Shown one piece after another: positions 44,311 through 51,964 of a DNA stretch of 51,964 nucleotides. A program made the translations under genes and the position numbers. The DNA is from an uncultured Collinsella sp. Lineage in GTDB: Bacteria > Actinomycetota > Coriobacteriia > Coriobacteriales > Coriobacteriaceae. The first letter of the stretch is position 1; each line of letters opens with the position of its first letter. The stretch lies in contig CATYDM010000012.1 of NCBI GenBank assembly GCA_958405195.1, positions 1-51,964 of the forward strand. Reading direction: 5' to 3'. The notes beneath the pieces are model-generated. The model was not told the origin of the DNA. It ran no database searches and saw only the letters and a list, made by a program, of their open reading frames with translations.

Positions 44311-45018
44311 ATGACTGACCACGCTTTAGACCGAGCGCAGCTAGCCGGAGCCGTCGGCAACGATATTGCCGACATGGCCCATTTTTGGATGCTGCGGAAG
44401 TTCCAGTTTTTGGAGCCGGCGCGCGAACAGTTCGAGGTCATTGTCGACCCATGGCTCAGCTATTGCACCGAGCCTTCGCAAAATGAAATCATGGCCTACA
44501 ACATGGCATTTACCGATTGGCTGCTCTTTGAGCGCCCCTATCGCCATGGCAAGACGCTGCTCGAGCTGTATGTTGATGAGCCGCCGGCATCGCTTTCGCC
44601 TGCCTCGCTCAAGCGGCTCGAGCAGGTGCGCGACACGCAGTATTTCTCGCGCTTTGGCATTTTGGACAAGGATCCTGCGAACGGCATGGTTGTGCTGAAG
44701 GATACGTGCACCGACCTTCGCTTTGATGTCTACGACCCGCATATCGTGCAAAAGGAGCATTGGAGCGACGGCGCGATCGCGGTGCGGCTCGCGTGCGTCG
44801 ACGATGTCTGGCTGACGGCGGGGCAGCTCTACCTGTATGACATCGCGCGCCTGAGTGACACGGCGGTCGACGAGCCGGGCGCGGTGCATCCGGAGGACCT
44901 GCAGGACGGCTTTGACACCTCGTGCATCAGCTTCTTCTTGCGTCTGGTCCGCGACATCATGGGCGCCCAGGGGCGCTACGTAAAGTCCCTCAACATCTAC
45001 GAGCAGGAGTGGGAGTAG
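44311..45018 (+). CDS. Conserved-looking hypothetical protein
   Basis: 235 residues, soluble, no signal peptide or TM segment. Not recognised. The composition is ordinary for a cytoplasmic protein: NDIADMAHFWMLRKFQFLEP at the start, FTDWLLFERPYRHGKTLLEL, and a C-terminal helix ending YVKSLNIYEQEWE. ATG with GAGGAGG upstream, a strong SD. It lies between the gltBD operon and the first nuclease-flanking repeat array. Base use resembles the housekeeping genes. No function is proposed. Confidence 0.65.
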   Translation: MTDHALDRAQLAGAVGNDIADMAHFWMLRKFQFLEPAREQFEVIVDPWLSYCTEPSQNEIMAYNMAFTDWLLFERPYRHGKTLLELYVDEPPASLSPASLKRLEQVRDTQYFSRFGILDKDPANGMVVLKDTCTDLRFDVYDPHIVQKEHWSDGAIAVRLACVDDVWLTAGQLYLYDIARLSDTAVDEPGAVHPEDLQDGFDTSCISFFLRLVRDIMGAQGRYVKSLNIYEQEWE

Positions 45019-45053
45019 GGGATGTGACTGGTGTCGCCCTGCTGCCCTGACTT

Positions 45054-45273
45054 TGTCTCAATCTGTAACGTTTGGCGGCTGTTTGGGCCCGTAACTGTTA
45101 CAGATCGAGATGTTCGGCAACGGGTTGGGAGAATGTCTCGATCTGTAACATCTACAGGCCCAATTTCGACCTTCCTGTTAAAGATTGAGACAAAGGCTGG
45201 ACGCGGTGTCGAAAGATCTTGTTCTGTAACAACTAGAGGCTCAAAGACTGTCTTCCTGTTACAGATCAAGACA
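45054..45273. repeat. Tandem palindromic repeat array, family A (3 units), upstream of the nuclease-like gene
   Basis: Units start at 45054, 45134 and 45215 (80 and 81 bp apart), each 17-25-17. Loops: the first is TTTGGCGGCTGTTTGGG-like and ends GTAAC; the next two end CTTCC. The array ends 20 nt before the likely start of the next gene. The third unit's left arm is altered (GATCTTGTTCTGTAACA). Confidence 0.92.
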
Positions 45274-45292
45274 TTTGTCAGCGGAGGCAACG

Positions 45293-46369
45293 GTGACGAT
45301 GGTCCATTTGTCTGACGTGGTGGTGATGAAAGTGTCTAATACCGTTCTCAAACACAAACATGCGACTCGCAACACGTTGGCGCGGAATAGGATGCTCGCG
45401 CGGCTCACGGAGACGGCCAAGCAAGGTGCGCTGCTCGCAACGCATGACAATACCGAGCTTATGTGGCTACGGCGCCATGTTGGAACCGACGATATCGCGG
45501 AGCCCGAGCCGTACCTGTTCTGTTTTCAGCATGATTGGGATGCATTGACGCCGGCGGAGCGAGCGCTGAGGACTATCAAAGGGCTTGCGGAATTTCATCC
45601 CGATTGGGCGTTTTGGGGATATGACGCCGCGCTGATATGGGGTCTGGAGGTGCCGAATGATCTGCTCGGGCCGCGTTTCCTTGTTAAGACTTGCTGTTCG
45701 GTGACGTTGAGCGGCGGGTGCAGGTTGTTGCGTCCGCAGATTGCGGGCGCGCTCGAGCGCGTCGACGGCGTGCGGGTGACGTCGTTTTGGCGCACGGCGG
45801 AGGATTGCTTGCTGCGTGCGCCGTTCTCCTACGGGTTGGCGATTGCCGATTCTGCACTGCGGGTGAAAGACGTATCACGTGGGGATTTGTGCGAGCGCCT
45901 CCGCGCCGATTGCGAGGGCAGGCGAGGGTATCGCAGGGCGCAGGCGATTGCGTCGTATGCGGACGGGCTGTCCGAAAACGGCGGCGAGTCTCGGTTCCGA
46001 GCGTTCTTTATTGCGTACGGCTTTCCGGTTCCGGAGCTGCAGGTGGAGTTTCGCGACCCGCTCGATCCGAGCCAGGTGTTTCGCGTCGACTATTTTTGGC
46101 GGCTCGAGAACGGGACGTGTGTCATCGGCGAGCTCGACGGAAAGGGGAAGTATGCCTTGCAGAACGGCGAGGGCTGGGAGTCGGTCGACCCATTCGTGGC
46201 AGAACGTCAACGGGAGTCCCATCTGACAATGCTCGGGCACAAGGTGCTTCGGTTTACGTTTGATGAGCTCAAGAATCCGGGGAAGCTGGTTGAGAAGATG
46301 AGGTTGGCGGGTATTCCGCGACGGCCCGATTTGGCTGAGGAGTGGAGACGTCAGTGGTATGGGCGCTGA
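45293..46369 (+). CDS. AbiEi-like protein with C-terminal PD-(D/E)XK/Vsr-fold nuclease-like domain
   Basis: 358 residues. N-terminal two-thirds resembles AbiEi-type antitoxin proteins of actinobacteria (FWGYDAALIWGLEVP, DGVRVTSFWRTAEDCLL, LAIADSALR). The C-terminal third fits the DUF559/Vsr-like fold usually fused to it: ESRFRAF (Glu 232), FRVDYFW (Asp 266), IGELDGKGKY (Glu 280, Asp 282, Lys 284), then AERQRESHLTMLGHKVLRFTFDEL. Catalytic residues are plausible but not proven. GTG at 45293 has GGAGG 5 nt upstream; ATG at 45299 is an alternative. No partner toxin adjoins. Family A repeats lie 20 nt before and 8 nt after it. Confidence 0.75.
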   Translation: MTMVHLSDVVVMKVSNTVLKHKHATRNTLARNRMLARLTETAKQGALLATHDNTELMWLRRHVGTDDIAEPEPYLFCFQHDWDALTPAERALRTIKGLAEFHPDWAFWGYDAALIWGLEVPNDLLGPRFLVKTCCSVTLSGGCRLLRPQIAGALERVDGVRVTSFWRTAEDCLLRAPFSYGLAIADSALRVKDVSRGDLCERLRADCEGRRGYRRAQAIASYADGLSENGGESRFRAFFIAYGFPVPELQVEFRDPLDPSQVFRVDYFWRLENGTCVIGELDGKGKYALQNGEGWESVDPFVAERQRESHLTMLGHKVLRFTFDELKNPGKLVEKMRLAGIPRRPDLAEEWRRQWYGR

Positions 46370-46376
46370 GAGGTTT

Positions 46377-46516
46377 TGTCTCAATCTGTAACGTTTAGAG
46401 GTTATTTGAGCTCGTAACTGTTACAGATCGAGACAAACCGGTGAAGCGTCGACCGAATGTCTTGATCTGTAACAGCAAGGGGCCCAACAACCCTGTATCT
46501 GTTACAGATCGAGACA
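46377..46516. repeat. Tandem palindromic repeat array, family A (2 units), downstream of the nuclease-like gene
   Basis: Units start at 46377 and 46458 (81 bp apart), each 17-25-17. The first unit's left arm and loop frame (TTTAGAGG...GTAAC) match the first unit of the upstream array, not the others. It begins 8 nt after the nuclease stop. Confidence 0.92.
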
Positions 46517-46664
46517 CTTCCCTGGTGTCGCTGGGGTGGGACTGCAGCGTATTCCGTCCCCCACATCCCCTCTTCCCTCCGTTAACCGATATGTCTGTGG
46601 CAATCGGGCTACACTGGATAATAATGGACAGATGTTCAAGTTTTCTGAGGGGGAGGAGCTCGAT

Positions 46665-48035
46665 ATGGCGTCTGCCGATCGTTCCACGTTGTTTATCAAT
46701 GCGACCGTCCTGGATGGTTCGGAACATATGGAGCCGCAGCCCGACATGGCCGTGGCCGTTGAGCGCGGTCTCATCACGTGGATGGGGCCGAGTGCTGTGG
46801 CGCAGGCGCCTGCAGGTGCCGAGGTCATCGACCTGGCAGGGGCGTATCTCATGCCAGGTCTCATCAATATGCATGTGCATCTGTGCGGCTCGGGCAAGCC
46901 GGTTTCGGCGGGCGATGCGGGTGCGCTGATGAAGAAGCTCGATAATCCCGTGGGGCGCGCCATCGTGCGCCATATCCTCAAAGGTAGCGCCCAGCAGCAG
47001 CTGGCAAGTGGCGTGACTACGGTGCGCGGCGCGGGCGACCCGCTGTTTGCCGATCTTGCCGTGCGCGATGCTATCGATGCCGGTAAGTATCAAGGTCCTC
47101 GCCTGGTGGCGCCGGGAACGGGCGTCACGGTGCCGGGCGGCCATGGTGCTGGCTTGTTCGCCCAGGTGGCTAACAGTCCCGCCGAGGCAGCCGAACAAGT
47201 GCGCGACCTGTATGCGCGCGGTGCCGACGTCATTAAGCTGTTCGTAACGGGCGGCGTGTTCGATGCGACTGAGGTGGGCGAGCCGGGCGTGCTGCGTATG
47301 CCGGTGGAGGTTGCCGCAGCGGTGTGCAAGGCGGCACACGATATGGGTCTTCCGGTCATGGCCCATGTCGAGAGCACCGAAGGTGTGAAGGCCGCGCTTC
47401 AGGCCGGCGTCGACACGATTGAGCACGGCGCTCCGTTGACGCCCGAGATTCTGGAGCTGTACCGTGGCGCCGCGGGCACGCAGCTTGAAGGCCGTGCGCC
47501 CAGCGTTACCTGCACCATCAGCCCGGCGCTGCCGTTTGTATTGCTCGACCCGAAAAAGACCCATTCGACCGATACGCAAAAGAAGAACGGCGACATCGTA
47601 TGCTTGGGCATCATCGAGAGTGCTCGTGCCGCACTGGAAGCTGGCGTTAAGGTGGGCCTAGGCACGGATTCGAGCTGCCCGTTCGTGACCCAGTACGACA
47701 TGTGGCGCGAGGTGGCCTATTTTGCCAAGTATGTCGGCGTGAGCAACGCCTTCGCGCTGCATACGGCCACGCAGGTCAATGCCGAGCTGCTGGGGCTGGG
47801 CGGCGAGACCGGCACAATCGAGTGCGGTAAGGCCGCCGATATCCTGGTGACGCGCAAGAACCCGCTCGATGACCTGCGCGCCCTGCGAGAGCCGATGCAC
47901 GTGATGTGTCGTGGCAATCTGATGCGCAAGCTCAAGGTGAAGCGCATTCCCGAGGTGGACGCCGAGCTCGACGCGATTATGGCCATGCCGTCCGAGGCGC
48001 TGGCCGAGGAGCTCGCCCGCGACGGCGTGGCGTAA
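46665..48035 (+). CDS. Amidohydrolase family protein (imidazolonepropionase/prolidase-like)
   Basis: 456-residue metal-dependent hydrolase, probably cytoplasmic. It shows the amidohydrolase metal motif MPGLINMHVHLCGSG, a Lys in ADVIKLFVTGGV, later metal His residues (VMAHVEST, TIEHGA), LGTDSSCPF, and the C-terminal TGTIECGKAADILVTRKNPL. Members hydrolyse varied cyclic amides or dipeptides; the substrate is unknown. The ATG at 46665 has GGGGGAGGAG upstream. Terminator follows. Confidence 0.85.
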   Translation: MASADRSTLFINATVLDGSEHMEPQPDMAVAVERGLITWMGPSAVAQAPAGAEVIDLAGAYLMPGLINMHVHLCGSGKPVSAGDAGALMKKLDNPVGRAIVRHILKGSAQQQLASGVTTVRGAGDPLFADLAVRDAIDAGKYQGPRLVAPGTGVTVPGGHGAGLFAQVANSPAEAAEQVRDLYARGADVIKLFVTGGVFDATEVGEPGVLRMPVEVAAAVCKAAHDMGLPVMAHVESTEGVKAALQAGVDTIEHGAPLTPEILELYRGAAGTQLEGRAPSVTCTISPALPFVLLDPKKTHSTDTQKKNGDIVCLGIIESARAALEAGVKVGLGTDSSCPFVTQYDMWREVAYFAKYVGVSNAFALHTATQVNAELLGLGGETGTIECGKAADILVTRKNPLDDLRALREPMHVMCRGNLMRKLKVKRIPEVDAELDAIMAMPSEALAEELARDGVA

Positions 48036-48086
48036 GCGCGCGATATGGCGATGCGACAAAGGGACAATCCTTTTGTCATAATCAGA

Positions 48087-48124
48087 AAAAGCCGAGGTCC
48101 CAGTGCGAGGCCTCGGCTTTTATT
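48087..48124. terminator. Bidirectional intrinsic terminator
   Basis: AAAAGCCGAGG/CCTCGGCTTTT stem with T-rich sequence on both sides. It serves the amidohydrolase gene on the plus strand and the zinc-ribbon gene on the minus strand. Confidence 0.85.
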
Positions 48125-48142
48125 TGTCCCATGGTATGGCGG

Positions 48143-48616
48143 CTATGAGCGCGTTTCCATCTTGGCGTGGCACTTGGGGCAGGTGACGCGGATCTTGCCT
48201 TTGCCCTTGGGGACGGAGAGCATCTGGCCGCAGTTGGGGCACTTGAGATAGGCCGTGGTCTTGCGGCCCTTCCACATCTTCTTGGCTGTGCGCTTGGCAC
48301 GTTCAAAGTCTTCCTTGCTAGTACCGGCTGCGCGCGAGGCGTTGGCCGCTGCAGCTCCGCCGCCCAAGCTAGCTACAAACTTGCCCAAGCCGGGTACGTT
48401 TGCAGTCGCGGCGACAAAGGCCTCGTTCTCCTTGTGACGTGCGTCGATATTTTTGGACAGGCCGCGCAGCACGCCAATCACGATTACGGCGATGGCAATC
48501 CAGCTGAGCCACTGGATGCGGGCTATCGATCCGATCATCGCGATGACGATGCCGGCAAAACCCATCACGATGGTGAGTTCATCGGCACCATTGCGACCCT
48601 TCATAAAGTCATTCAT
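48143..48616 (-). CDS. Membrane protein with C-terminal zinc ribbon
   Basis: 157 residues, not assigned to a known function. Two hydrophobic segments lie in residues ~15-55 (IVMGFAGIVIAMIGSI and WLSWIAIAVIVIGVLRG), then a helical linker, then a zinc ribbon (LKCPNCGQMLSVPKGKG...VTCPKCHAKM). The ATG at 48616 has AAAGGCA upstream. A soluble zinc ribbon on the membrane suggests protein or nucleic acid contact; nothing more can be said. It is upstream of a repeat and not obviously cotranscribed. Confidence 0.75.
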   Translation of the reverse strand: MNDFMKGRNGADELTIVMGFAGIVIAMIGSIARIQWLSWIAIAVIVIGVLRGLSKNIDARHKENEAFVAATANVPGLGKFVASLGGGAAAANASRAAGTSKEDFERAKRTAKKMWKGRKTTAYLKCPNCGQMLSVPKGKGKIRVTCPKCHAKMETRS

Positions 48617-48671
48617 GCAAATTGCCTTTCGTTCGATATGCTGCACGCCTTTATACCCGATTTAAAGCAAG

Positions 48672-48718
48672 GGGGACAGGTTAATCTGCACCAATGTGGT
48701 GCAAACATACCTGTCCCC
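48672..48718. repeat. GGGGACAGGT/ACCTGTCCCC nested hairpin repeat, copy 3
   Basis: Outer arms GGGGACAGGT and ACCTGTCCCC enclose TGCACC/GGTGCA. The outer core is the AACCTGTCCC motif seen at 18.4 and 30.5 kb. It lies between two minus-strand genes. Confidence 0.8.
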
Positions 48719-48762
48719 GGAATACCAAGACGGTGCAAAGAAGTTTGTCCCCAATGCCCCAA

Positions 48763-49035
48763 TTACTTGGAGAGCTTGTCGACGACGCGTTCGATTTCGG
48801 CGAGCTTGGCGGCTTTGAGGTCTTCGTCGCCCGATTCGATTGCCGAAGTCACACAGCCCTCGATATGTGCCTTAAGCACGTCGGCGTTAATGCGCGCGAG
48901 GAGCGCCTGTGTGGCCATGAGCTGCGTGGAAATATCGACGCAATAGCGGTCCTCCTCGACCATCCGCAAGATGCCGTCGATCTGACCGCGTGCCGTCTTG
49001 AGCATGCGGGTCACCGATTTGTGGTCTGCCATCAT
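48763..49035 (-). CDS. csoR: CsoR-family copper-sensing repressor
   Basis: 90-residue all-helical repressor of the DUF156 family. The Cu(I) ligands fit the family: Cys 32, His 57 and Cys 61, the same 25- and 4-residue spacing as M. tuberculosis CsoR (C36, H61, C65). It has the usual RARGQIDGI-type start (KTARGQIDGILRMVEEDRYC). When copper binds, it releases a GC-rich palindrome such as that upstream of copA. Start ATG (two ATGs in tandem). Last gene of the copA-copZ-csoR group. Confidence 0.93.
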   Translation of the reverse strand: MMADHKSVTRMLKTARGQIDGILRMVEEDRYCVDISTQLMATQALLARINADVLKAHIEGCVTSAIESGDEDLKAAKLAEIERVVDKLSK

Positions 49036-49083
49036 GGCGGGTCCTCGTTTCTGGTCGATGGAGTCGAATGTCTCTGGTAGCTG

Positions 49084-49305
49084 CTACGCGGCGGTCACGG
49101 ACAGGGCGTGGAACTTCTCGCCGGCGCCCTCGATGGCAGCGGTGAGCTGCTCGGCGGTCACGGTGTCGGCGCACTCCACCTGGACGGTCTGGGTCTCGTG
49201 ATCGGCGTCGGCATCGGTCACGCCGGCCACGTTGAGCAGCGCCGTCTCGATGGTGGCGTCGCAGTGGCCGCACATAAGGCCGGAAGTCTTGATTGTGTAT
49301 CGCAT
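49084..49305 (-). CDS. copZ: Copper chaperone (heavy-metal-associated domain)
   Basis: 73 residues, a single HMA domain with ferredoxin-like fold. The metal site is GLMCGHCDATIE, a CxxC with Gly and His between the Cys residues (usual is CxxC with Ala or Ser). It would carry Cu(I) to the P-type ATPase or to CsoR. ATG at 49305 with GAGAGGGA upstream. Between copA and csoR on the same strand, spacing 48 and 147 nt. Confidence 0.9.
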   Translation of the reverse strand: MRYTIKTSGLMCGHCDATIETALLNVAGVTDADADHETQTVQVECADTVTAEQLTAAIEGAGEKFHALSVTAA

Positions 49306-49452
49306 GGGTATCCCTCTCTGTTGTGTCGGCTTTCCCAGACATCCGACCTTGACCTTCAAGCCGCCGCCCGCGTACCAAAGTACGCGTCGCTCCTCTTTCA
49401 GGTCAATCTCGGGCACCTGGAAAACCCGTTCTAAATTGACTTAATGGTGAGC

Positions 49453-51795
49453 CTATTTTGCCACTTTAGGCTTAAAGGATTTCAGGCGCAGCGCATTGCT
49501 TACAACGCATACGCTCGACAGGCTCATGGCCGCGGCGCCAAACATCGGCGAGAGTTGCCATCCGGTGAGCGGGAAGAACACGCCCGCGGCGAGCGGAATG
49601 CCGATGCCGTTGTAGAACAGCGCCCAGAACAGGTCCTGCTTGATGTTGCGGATTGTGGCACGTGACAGCTCGATGGCACGGGCGACGTCCATGAGGTCGC
49701 TGCGCATGAGTACCACGTCGGCGCCCTCCTTGGCGATGTCGGCGCCGGTGCCGATAGCAAGGCCCACGTCGGCGCGCGCCAGGGCGGGGGAGTCGTTGAT
49801 GCCGTCGCCCACCATGGCGACCTTACTGCCCGCATCCTGCAGCTCGCGCACGTGGCGCTCCTTGTCGGCGGGAAGCACGTCGGCGATGACCTGCTTGCTG
49901 GTCAGTCCCACGCGGCGGGCGATGGCCTCGGCCGTCACGCGGTTGTCGCCGGTGAGCATGCGCACGTCGACGCCAAGCGAGCGCAGTGCGGCGATGGCCC
50001 CGGCGCTCGTCTCCTTGACCTCGTCAGCCACGGCAATGGTGCCGGCAAGCTCGCTGTTCTTGGCAAAGAACAGCGGCGTCTTGCCCTCGGCGGCAAATTG
50101 TTCGGCAAGACCCGCGGGCACGGTAACGCCCAACTCGTCCATCAGGCGTACGTTGCCGGCTGCAATGGCGTTTTGCCCCTCGCGCGCCGTAACGCCTCGC
50201 CCGGGCACGGCAGTAAAGTCCTCGACCATGCGCGCGACGATCCCGCGTGTCTCGCACTCGGCCATAATCGCCTCGGCCAGCGGGTGCTCGCTCGAGCGCT
50301 CCAACGCGGCGGCCAACTTGAGCAGCGCCTTTTCGCTCATGGCGGGCGAGCCGTCAGCGCGCGTGGCTACCACGATATCGGTCACGGCAGGCTTGCCGCG
50401 GGTGACCGTGCCCGTCTTATCGAGCACCACGGTGCCCACGTTGCGCAGATTCTCCAGCGCCTCGGCGCTCTTAAACAGAATGCCCATCTCGGCGCCCTTG
50501 CCGGTGCCAACCATAATGGCGACGGGCGTGGCCAGACCCAGCGCGCACGGGCAGCTGATCACCAACACGGCCACGGCGGAGGTGAGTGCCTCGTTCACGC
50601 TGCCGGTCAGCGCCATCCACGCCACGAAGGTCACGGCCGAGATCGCAAACACCACGGGCACAAACACGCCGGCGACCTTGTCGGCCAGGCGGGCGATAGG
50701 CGCCTTGGTGGCGTTGGCGTCCTCGACGAGCTGGATGATCTTGGCAAGCGACGTGTCGGCGCCCACGCGTGTGGCACGGAAGGTAAACGATCCGGTGCGG
50801 TTGACCGTGGCGGCGTTGACGGTGTCGCCGGCGGTCTTTTCTACGGGGATGGACTCGCCGGTGAGCGCGCTCTCGTCCACGGCCGACGCGCCCTCGAGCA
50901 CCACGCCGTCGACAGGGATGGACTCGCCGGGGCGCACACTCAGCACCTGGCCGGGAAGGATGCTGTCGACGTCCACGGTGGTTTCGGTGCCGTCATCGGC
51001 AACGACGGTCGCGGTCTTGGGTGCTAGGTCGATGAGCGCCTCGATAGCGCCGCCGGTCTTGGACTTGCTGCGCGTCTCGAGATATTTGCCCACGGTGACG
51101 AGCGATAAGATCGTACCTGCGCTCTCAAAATACAGGTTGTCCATGCTCGTCATCATGGCCTCGTGGACCTGACCCGCGGCTAGCTGGTCGGCCATGATGA
51201 ACATGGCGTAGAGCGACCAGGCGACGGAAGCGGTCGCGCCCACGGCAATAAGGGCGTCCATGGTGGGCGCGCCGTGCGCGAGCGATTTAAACCCGTTGAT
51301 AAAGTACGCGTCGTTGACATAGACGATGGGGATGAGCAGGACGAGCTCGGTGAGGGCGAGCGTCATGCTATGGGTATGGTCGGTGAAAATGCCGGGCAGC
51401 GGCCAGCCGAGCATGTGCCCCATGCCTATGTAGAACAGTGGGATGAGGAATACGATCGAGATGATGAGGCGGGTGCGCATGGCAGAGGCGGCGGCCTCCA
51501 ACTTTTTGGTCGGCGACTCCATATGGGTGACGCCAGACCTGGCCTGCGAGCTGCCGCTTGAGCCGGCGGCACCGGTGCCTGCGTCGACGGGTGAGGCCGA
51601 GTAGCCCGCGTGGTCGACGGCGGTGCAGATATCGTCGGGGGAGACCTGCGCGGGGTCGTAGTCGACCATCATGGAACCGGCGAGTAGGTTGACGGCGACG
51701 CTTTGGACGCCGTCGAGCTTGCTCACGGCACGGTCCACGTGCGCCTGGCAGGCGGCGCATGTCATGCCGCCCACGTCGAACTTATCTTGAGCCAT
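49453..51795 (-). CDS. copA: Copper-exporting P1B-type ATPase
   Basis: 780 residues. N-terminal HMA domain with GMTCAACQAHVD (Cys 13 and 16), then six to eight TM segments. The ion-binding motif is CPC (VISCPCALGLATP). The actuator TGES (ALTGESIPVEKT), phosphorylated Asp in DKTGTVTRGKP, HP motif (SSEHPLAEA), and hinge GDGINDSPALA are present. It pumps Cu(I) out of the cytoplasm. Start ATG with AAAGGAGAAGCC upstream. First gene of the operon; an operator lies ~50 nt upstream. Confidence 0.96.
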   Translation of the reverse strand: MAQDKFDVGGMTCAACQAHVDRAVSKLDGVQSVAVNLLAGSMMVDYDPAQVSPDDICTAVDHAGYSASPVDAGTGAAGSSGSSQARSGVTHMESPTKKLEAAASAMRTRLIISIVFLIPLFYIGMGHMLGWPLPGIFTDHTHSMTLALTELVLLIPIVYVNDAYFINGFKSLAHGAPTMDALIAVGATASVAWSLYAMFIMADQLAAGQVHEAMMTSMDNLYFESAGTILSLVTVGKYLETRSKSKTGGAIEALIDLAPKTATVVADDGTETTVDVDSILPGQVLSVRPGESIPVDGVVLEGASAVDESALTGESIPVEKTAGDTVNAATVNRTGSFTFRATRVGADTSLAKIIQLVEDANATKAPIARLADKVAGVFVPVVFAISAVTFVAWMALTGSVNEALTSAVAVLVISCPCALGLATPVAIMVGTGKGAEMGILFKSAEALENLRNVGTVVLDKTGTVTRGKPAVTDIVVATRADGSPAMSEKALLKLAAALERSSEHPLAEAIMAECETRGIVARMVEDFTAVPGRGVTAREGQNAIAAGNVRLMDELGVTVPAGLAEQFAAEGKTPLFFAKNSELAGTIAVADEVKETSAGAIAALRSLGVDVRMLTGDNRVTAEAIARRVGLTSKQVIADVLPADKERHVRELQDAGSKVAMVGDGINDSPALARADVGLAIGTGADIAKEGADVVLMRSDLMDVARAIELSRATIRNIKQDLFWALFYNGIGIPLAAGVFFPLTGWQLSPMFGAAAMSLSSVCVVSNALRLKSFKPKVAK

Positions 51796-51842
51796 GGCTT
51801 CTCCTTTCTGTGGTTCGGTGTTGAAATTGTTAACCTGCCGAT

Positions 51843-51873
51843 ACTATACACCCATACCCCCTGGGGGTGTCCA
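51843..51873 (-). promoter_or_regulatory. Copper-operon promoter with CsoR-type operator
   Basis: On the minus strand: TGGACA, a 19-bp spacer, TATAGT. The spacer contains ACACCCCCAGGGGGTAT, a GC-rich palindrome resembling CsoR operators. The 19-bp spacer is long for a normal promoter and is also known for CueR/MerR activators, but CsoR is the regulator encoded here. Confidence 0.7.
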
Positions 51874-51947
51874 GTACAGAAAGAAATGTATGACATTCTG
51901 TTATTGGTCGAGGTGATAGCCAGGTCGGCGGACCGTAGCCGGTCTAA

Positions 51948-51964
51948 TGTCTCAATCTGTAACA
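51948..51964. repeat. Family A repeat, left arm at window edge
   Basis: TGTCTCAATCTGTAACA, the full 17-bp consensus arm, ends at the last base. Whether a loop and partner follow is outside the window. Confidence 0.85.

Noticed and set aside
48050..48080. GACAAAGGGACAATCCTTTTGTC-like palindrome after the amidohydrolase
   Set aside because: Arms are short and imperfect and lie next to a clear terminator; not listed as a repeat.

Overview
The window looks like a chromosomal segment of a high-GC anaerobic actinobacterium of class Coriobacteriia, most likely Collinsella or a close relative (inference). The grounds are: the ribosomal/alpha-operon order, several TTG starts on genes with strong Shine-Dalgarno (SD) sites, ribosomal proteins L17 and L31 with long Ala/Lys/Glu-rich tails, an RF2 gene with no programmed frameshift, rubredoxin/flavin-reductase oxygen defence, and many GGGAC-containing intergenic repeats. 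No phage, plasmid replication or CRISPR genes were seen.

Layout. 1-5.7 kb: end of the ribosomal operon (rpmJ-rpsM-rpsK-rpsD-rpoA-rplQ), then truA, a degenerate glycosyltransferase-like gene and argR. 5.8-15.7 kb: a class A penicillin-binding protein (minus), a U32 family protein, tyrS, adenine deaminase behind a possible attenuator, and two Cof-type HAD phosphatases, the first bracketed by 39-bp inverted repeats. 15.7-25.5 kb: citrate synthase and an ACT-domain regulator (minus), rpmE with a structured leader, secA-prfB (overlapping), a YitT membrane protein and a split transketolase. 26-33 kb: ftsE (long disordered N-terminus)-ftsX, RNase R, a serine recombinase, a VanZ-like protein, an ArsC/Spx-like protein and a small unknown gene. 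33-37 kb: tRNA-Gln and tRNA-Glu, a TPR protein, smpB, flavin reductase, rubredoxin, and an Nramp transporter (minus). 37.7-44 kb: glutamate synthase gltB-gltD. 44-48 kb: an unknown gene, an AbiEi-like/PD-(D/E)XK nuclease-like gene and an amidohydrolase. 48-52 kb: a zinc-ribbon membrane protein and a copper operon copA-copZ-csoR (minus) with a CsoR-type operator.

The most unusual content is intergenic. One palindromic element (17-bp arm TGTCTCRATCTGTAACA, 25-nt loop, inverted 17-bp arm) is arranged in tandem with an 80-81 bp period in three arrays, with a decayed copy at 35.9 kb and a further half at the right window edge. Two arrays tightly bracket the nuclease-like gene (45293-46369), the best candidate here for an undescribed repeat/nuclease system. 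A second tandem palindromic family (14-bp arm, 18-nt loop, exact 62-bp period) lies at 32.3 kb. Others are a 123-bp fold-back element upstream of ftsE, dispersed GGGGACGTTCC and AACCTGTCCC hairpins, and a long hairpin that buries the SD of the first HAD gene. Repeat geometry was read directly from the sequence. Function is inferred throughout.
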